Shown here in pieces: positions 60,545 to 64,000 of a DNA stretch of 64,000 bases. Source of the stretch: Candidatus Tectomicrobia bacterium (GTDB taxonomy: Bacteria; UBA8248); the NCBI GenBank assembly GCA_016192135.1, contig JACPUR010000001.1:315840-379839 (forward strand), in the 5' to 3' direction. Numbering within the stretch: the first letter of the stretch is position 1; each line of letters starts with the position of its first letter. The notes under the pieces are model-generated. The model was not told the DNA's origin. It searched no databases and was given only the letters and a program-made list of their open reading frames with translations. Position numbers and translations under genes: made by a program.

Positions 60545-61000
60545 CGGTTCCGGTTCAAAGCCACGAAACCGGTTTCGTGGCGGTACCCGAAAACCCTCGA
60601 TTCCATTGGCGATCACCTCCGGCGGGTCCGCCTCGACCGGGGGCTGCTCCAAAAACAGGTAGCAGAGCAGCTTGGCGTGAACGCCCAGACGGTCACCAAT
60701 TGGGAGCTGGGCCGGACGCCGCCAGATTTGCCCTTCATTCCGAAAATTATCCAGTTCCTGGGATACACCCCCTGGGACGGAAAGGCCCGAGCGCCCGGCG
60801 AGCGCCTGAAGGCCCTCCGGTGGAGTCTAGGAATGACTCAGGAGACGATGGCTCGGCGGCTGGGGATGGACCCCACCACCCTGGCGAGGTGGGAGAGGGG
60901 AGAGAAAGGACCGACGGTCAAGAAATTCAGATGGTGCGTTGAGACCATTTTTCTGCTGACCGGGGTACCCCTTACTGACGGAGGCGCTCCCGGTGCCTGA
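60545..61000 (+). pseudogene. XRE-family two-HTH regulator, start codon lost
   Basis: Encodes IGDHLRRVRLDRGLLQKQVA, EQLGVNAQTVTNWELGRTPP and FIPKIIQFLGYTPW, then GERLKALRWSLGMTQETMA and TTLARWERGEKG, a widespread two-HTH XRE family. The N-terminal stretch before it (KATKPVSWRYPKTLDS) is also family-like, but no ATG, GTG or TTG with a ribosome site precedes it; instead the frame runs into comM antisense DNA. The upstream part also holds a 22-bp palindrome. Probably not expressed, though a non-standard start cannot be ruled out. Confidence 0.65.
60560..60581. repeat. Perfect 22-bp palindrome inside the XRE remnant
   Basis: GCCACGAAACC reads into its reverse complement GGTTTCGTGGC. It is of the same kind as the REP-like palindromes at 14110 and 15579. 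Confidence 0.7.
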
Positions 61001-61080
61001 CCCAGGAGGAGATGCCCGGGGGCTGGGGGTGGACCCGGGGACACTGGTGAGGTGGGAGAGGGGGAAGGGGAGGTCGGGGG
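60980..61080 (+). pseudogene. Second decayed XRE HTH remnant
   Basis: Frame-broken pieces CLTQEEMP and LGVDPGTLVRWERGKG follow the stop of the previous XRE copy. The DNA from CTGACCCAGGAGGAGATG on closely matches the fragment at 49370-49435. Confidence 0.6.
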
Positions 61081-61155
61081 ACGACTTCAAAAAGCATGAT
61101 CGCCGGATTCCTGGGCTTCTGGCGGGGATGATAACCTTCAAGAAACTTAAAGGCC

Positions 61156-63507
61156 TCAGCCCGGAGTCTCAGAAGACGGACCGGCGGGCGAGGGCAGATG
61201 CTCCTCCTTGCGGAGAGGCAGCCGGATGATGAACGCAGTTCCCCTCTCAGCTTCGCTCTCCGCCCAGATTTTCCCGCCATGAGCGTCGACGATACCGTGC
61301 GACACCGAAAGGCCAAGACCGGTGCCTTTGTCCTCGGACTTCGTGGTGAAAAAGGGGTCGAAGATCCGGGGCAGTATGTCCGGAGGGATCCCCGTCCCCG
61401 TGTCCTCGACCCGTAGCTCCATCCAGGCCTTGCCGTCTTCTGCCAGGGTCCGCGTGGACACCGTCAGCGCGCCGCCCTTGGGCATGGCGTCCAGGGCATT
61501 CTTGAAAAGGTTGAGCAGCACTTGCTGTATCTGGTATCTGTCGCCGTCGACCACCCCCTCGGAGTCCAGGTTCAAGGTCAGGCCCACGCTTCCCAGCCGG
61601 AGTTCGGACTCCAGCGGCCGGATGGATTTCTGAATCGCTTCGTTGAGGTCGAAGGGCTCGAACTGGGGCGGTTCATCCCGGGAGAGGCGCCGCATGTCGT
61701 CGCAGATCCGCGCGATCCGCTGGACGTTTCGGACGAAGACTTCCGCGGTCTTCCATTCCGGTGAGCCCTCCGCGCTCTCGGCGAGCATCCGCTGCGCATA
61801 GAGGCCGATGATGTTCGCGGGGTTCAGGATTTCATGGGCGACGCCTGCGGCCATGGTGCCGAGCGAGGAGAGCTTTTCCATGCGGACCATCACCGCATGA
61901 TTTTTCTTCAGCCTTTCGAGGGCGTCGGCCAGCCCGGTGTGCGCCTCGGCGTTTTCAAACGCGATGGCCACTCCCTCGGCCAGCGCCGTGATCACGTACA
62001 GGTCATCCTGGGAGAATCGCCGGCCCGGCTCCGCCAGGCACGACAGGATCCCGATGAGCTTCCCGGCGCGTGTTTTCAGGGGGACGCCGAGGAAAGTCCC
62101 CACCCCTTGTTCCTTCGCCCAGTCCCGCCTGACCCATGACGGGTCGGAGAGGACGTCGGGGACATACACCGTCTCACCTGCCTGGGCCGTCCTGCCGATC
62201 ATGCCCTGGCCGAAGCGGTACCTCATACCCCTTTTTTTCCGGAGGTCCTGGTAGACGCCTTTCTCTGTTTGCAGGACCAGCTCGTCTCCGTCCACGAGAA
62301 AAACGGCCGCGTCCCGCAGGGACAGCGAGTTGAACGCCGAGTCCACGGCGAATTCGAGGACGCGGTCCGGCTCCAGGCTGGTGCCGATGATGTGGGTGAG
62401 CTGCTGGAGGGTTTTCAGGCGATCGATCAGCGCCTCGCGCTCGGCTTCCACCCGCCTGCGGTCCGTGAAATCCTCCAGGATCGCGATGGTGCCGGCAGGC
62501 TCCCCGCTCCCGCCGGGCAGGAGACTGGTCGAGACCCGCAGGAGAATGGGGGAGCCGTCTTTTTTCCTGCGCTCGACCTCGACCCCTCTCAATACCCGTC
62601 CCTCGCCCACTTTCCGGAGGTTCTCCCGGAACTCGTGCATCTTCTCCTCCGGCACGTACGGAAGGAGGCGGCCCACGGCTTCCGCCGCCGTCCATCCCAG
62701 CAGGCGCTCCGCCGCGGGATTCCATAGATAGACAATCCCTTCCATGTCCGTCTGGACGATCGGGAGGGGAGAGGACTCGATGAGCGTCTCCAGGGATTCG
62801 GTGGTTCTCCGGAGTGCCTCCTCCGTCCGCTTGCGCTCGGTGATGTCCTCGAGAATGGCCAGCACCCCCGCCGGATTTCCGGCCGCGTCGGTGACCGGCG
62901 CGCTCGAAATCCGGGTGTGGATGCGGGAGCCATCGTTCCTCTGCAGGGGGATCTCCAGGCCATGCATGGGACGGTCCGTCACCGTTTCCTGGATTCCCTG
63001 CAGGAAGCGCTCCAGCGAATCCTCCGGCACGTCCGGGGGAGTGCGTCCGAGCGCCTCCTCGGCCGCCCAGCCGAACGTGTCCTCGGCGGCGGGGTTCCAC
63101 AGCGCCACGCGGCCTTCGCGGTCCAAGTACATGATGGGAAGGGGCGCCGACCGGATCAATTCATGAAGCATCTGAGACGACTCACTTGCTTTCTGTTCCG
63201 CTTCCCGTGTGGCCGTGCGGCTTTCTTCCAGGGCATGGAACTGCCGCCCGATGACGCTCTTGAAGTAAAGATATGATGGAAGGGCGGCGGCTATGGCGAA
63301 GGAGATGTTCTCCAGGAATTCATCGGCCACGAAGAAAGAGGAGGGCAACGAACCTTGCAAGAAATGGTGATACGCCCAATGAAGAATGGAAGCGGTCAAG
63401 AAAATCAGAAGGGCAAGAAAAAACGCCTGGGCCGATGGGCTGAATGCGGTTCGGTCCCCGCGCGGGGGCAAATGTCCATCGCTTCCCTTTGAGGGTTCCT
63501 CCGGCAT
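61156..63507 (-). CDS. Sensor histidine kinase, PAS-PAS-GAF
   Basis: A 783-residue kinase. Two N-terminal helices (FFLALLIFLTASILHWAYHH and ISFAIAAALPSYLYF) anchor it. Two PAS domains follow (about 115-235 and 240-360, each with the LxxSPLPI/SAPLPI...LWNPAAE pattern), then a GAF domain with TFLGVPLKTRAGKLIGI. The phosphoacceptor is GVAHEILNPANIIG, and the ATPase part has LFKNALDAMP, VEDTGTGIPP and DKGTGLGLSVSHG. No regulator gene adjoins it in the window, so its partner is unknown. A good sigma-70 promoter lies about 160 bp upstream. Confidence 0.9.
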   Translation of the reverse strand: MPEEPSKGSDGHLPPRGDRTAFSPSAQAFFLALLIFLTASILHWAYHHFLQGSLPSSFFVADEFLENISFAIAAALPSYLYFKSVIGRQFHALEESRTATREAEQKASESSQMLHELIRSAPLPIMYLDREGRVALWNPAAEDTFGWAAEEALGRTPPDVPEDSLERFLQGIQETVTDRPMHGLEIPLQRNDGSRIHTRISSAPVTDAAGNPAGVLAILEDITERKRTEEALRRTTESLETLIESSPLPIVQTDMEGIVYLWNPAAERLLGWTAAEAVGRLLPYVPEEKMHEFRENLRKVGEGRVLRGVEVERRKKDGSPILLRVSTSLLPGGSGEPAGTIAILEDFTDRRRVEAEREALIDRLKTLQQLTHIIGTSLEPDRVLEFAVDSAFNSLSLRDAAVFLVDGDELVLQTEKGVYQDLRKKRGMRYRFGQGMIGRTAQAGETVYVPDVLSDPSWVRRDWAKEQGVGTFLGVPLKTRAGKLIGILSCLAEPGRRFSQDDLYVITALAEGVAIAFENAEAHTGLADALERLKKNHAVMVRMEKLSSLGTMAAGVAHEILNPANIIGLYAQRMLAESAEGSPEWKTAEVFVRNVQRIARICDDMRRLSRDEPPQFEPFDLNEAIQKSIRPLESELRLGSVGLTLNLDSEGVVDGDRYQIQQVLLNLFKNALDAMPKGGALTVSTRTLAEDGKAWMELRVEDTGTGIPPDILPRIFDPFFTTKSEDKGTGLGLSVSHGIVDAHGGKIWAESEAERGTAFIIRLPLRKEEHLPSPAGPSSETPG

Positions 63508-63663
63508 CGTCTGTTTCCTTTCCGGGCGCTGTCTAAGAAATCCTCCTTCCCCGCTTCCGGGTCAAGGCCCCAGAGGTCGCAACTGATTTGGCCGGCCTTT
63601 TTGTCCGCTTGGCAGGCCCCGGCACAGAGATTTCACGCCCCCGCAAAGCCTTGAACTTGCGGA
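63508..63663. other. Leader region of the PAS-GAF kinase gene
   Basis: No gene seen. It would form a leader of about 150 bases if the promoter at 63664 is used; no clear riboswitch or hairpin recognised. Confidence 0.4.
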
Positions 63664-63692
63664 ATTTTACGTTTGGGACAAAATTATCTCAA
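63664..63692 (-). promoter_or_regulatory. Sigma-70 promoter of the PAS-GAF kinase gene
   Basis: On the minus strand TTGAGA and TAAAAT are separated by exactly 17 bp. Confidence 0.65.
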
Positions 63693-63707
63693 TGTGTTCC
63701 GGGAGGG

Positions 63708-63781
63708 TTACTCGTCCGCGTGGGAAATTCTATAAAATGATGCAATTACGCTGGAGCGAATCCACTTTCTCTTACTATAAT
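63708..63781 (+). promoter_or_regulatory. Tandem promoters toward the right-edge ORF
   Basis: TTACTC-17 bp-TATAAA at 63708-63736, and a perfect TATAAT at 63776-63781 with a poor -35. Both point to the ORF at 63832. Confidence 0.5.
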
Positions 63782-63831
63782 GCCCGCGTTCCTTGGGTCT
63801 TTCGGCGCGGGAATGTAAGCGGGTGAGAAGA

Positions 63832-63951
<120 letters not shown>

Positions 63952-64000
63952 TAGCCTTGCCTCTTTAATCCGCCCGCCGTTGGGCGGAATCTTTGCGGCG

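Overview
The window comes from a GC-rich, Gram-negative, respiring bacterium. It has periplasmic c-type cytochromes, a Tat signal, RND efflux with a TolC-family partner, NtrC/sigma-54 regulation and TGA used normally as a stop. I cannot fix the phylum. The mix (Ehr complex, Qrc/ACIII-like complex, M29/NicX-like protein, many decayed XRE copies) would suit an uncultivated lineage such as Tectomicrobia, Methylomirabilota or Desulfobacterota, but that is inference. No rRNA, tRNA, CRISPR array or intact transposase was seen.

Layout. 1-903: a beta-hydroxyacid dehydrogenase with a good terminator. 1064-11834 (minus): a surface-polysaccharide cluster running galE, glycosidase-GT2 fusion, ABC exporter, two paralogous GT-like proteins, a ChbG/HpnK deacetylase, a methyltransferase and a GT4. 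12432-17242: small-molecule metabolism (M29/NicX-like protein, dimeric-barrel protein, Zn-ADH, CMD-family protein, LysR regulator) plus small membrane proteins and REP-like palindromes. 17372-24622 (minus): a tightly coupled six-gene Hyf/complex-I-like operon whose large subunit lacks the [NiFe] ligands of the L1 motif, so an Ehr-type complex. 25254-30383: cupredoxin, pentaheme cytochrome and an NtrB/NtrC-type pair behind a sigma-54 promoter. 30807-32891: a NarX/NarL-type pair. 33191-40185: a Qrc/ACIII-like quinone-cytochrome complex with two extra cytochromes. 40336-48804 (minus): Cus-type metal efflux with a class III cyclase and small accessory proteins.

49198-61080 is the most unusual part. 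A sensor kinase and a sigma-54 activator (49706-53022) stand in front of a sigma-54 promoter (53272) and a nine-gene operon (53363-60032). The operon encodes four exported thioredoxin-fold proteins plus a fifth Sec-containing one, two multiheme cytochromes, an exported beta-rich protein and CcdA. Two of its genes carry in-frame UGA codons, one in a GSSTU motif and one in a CPVU motif. Each UGA is followed at the right distance by a hairpin with a GGU apical loop like a bacterial SECIS. I read this as an inducible extracytoplasmic selenol/thiol-cytochrome redox relay fed by CcdA. The region is bracketed by truncated comM 3' ends and decayed XRE genes, as expected for an island.

61156-63507 (minus) is a PAS-PAS-GAF sensor kinase. 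The right edge holds a short ORF with a (CT)n tract that looks phase-variable.
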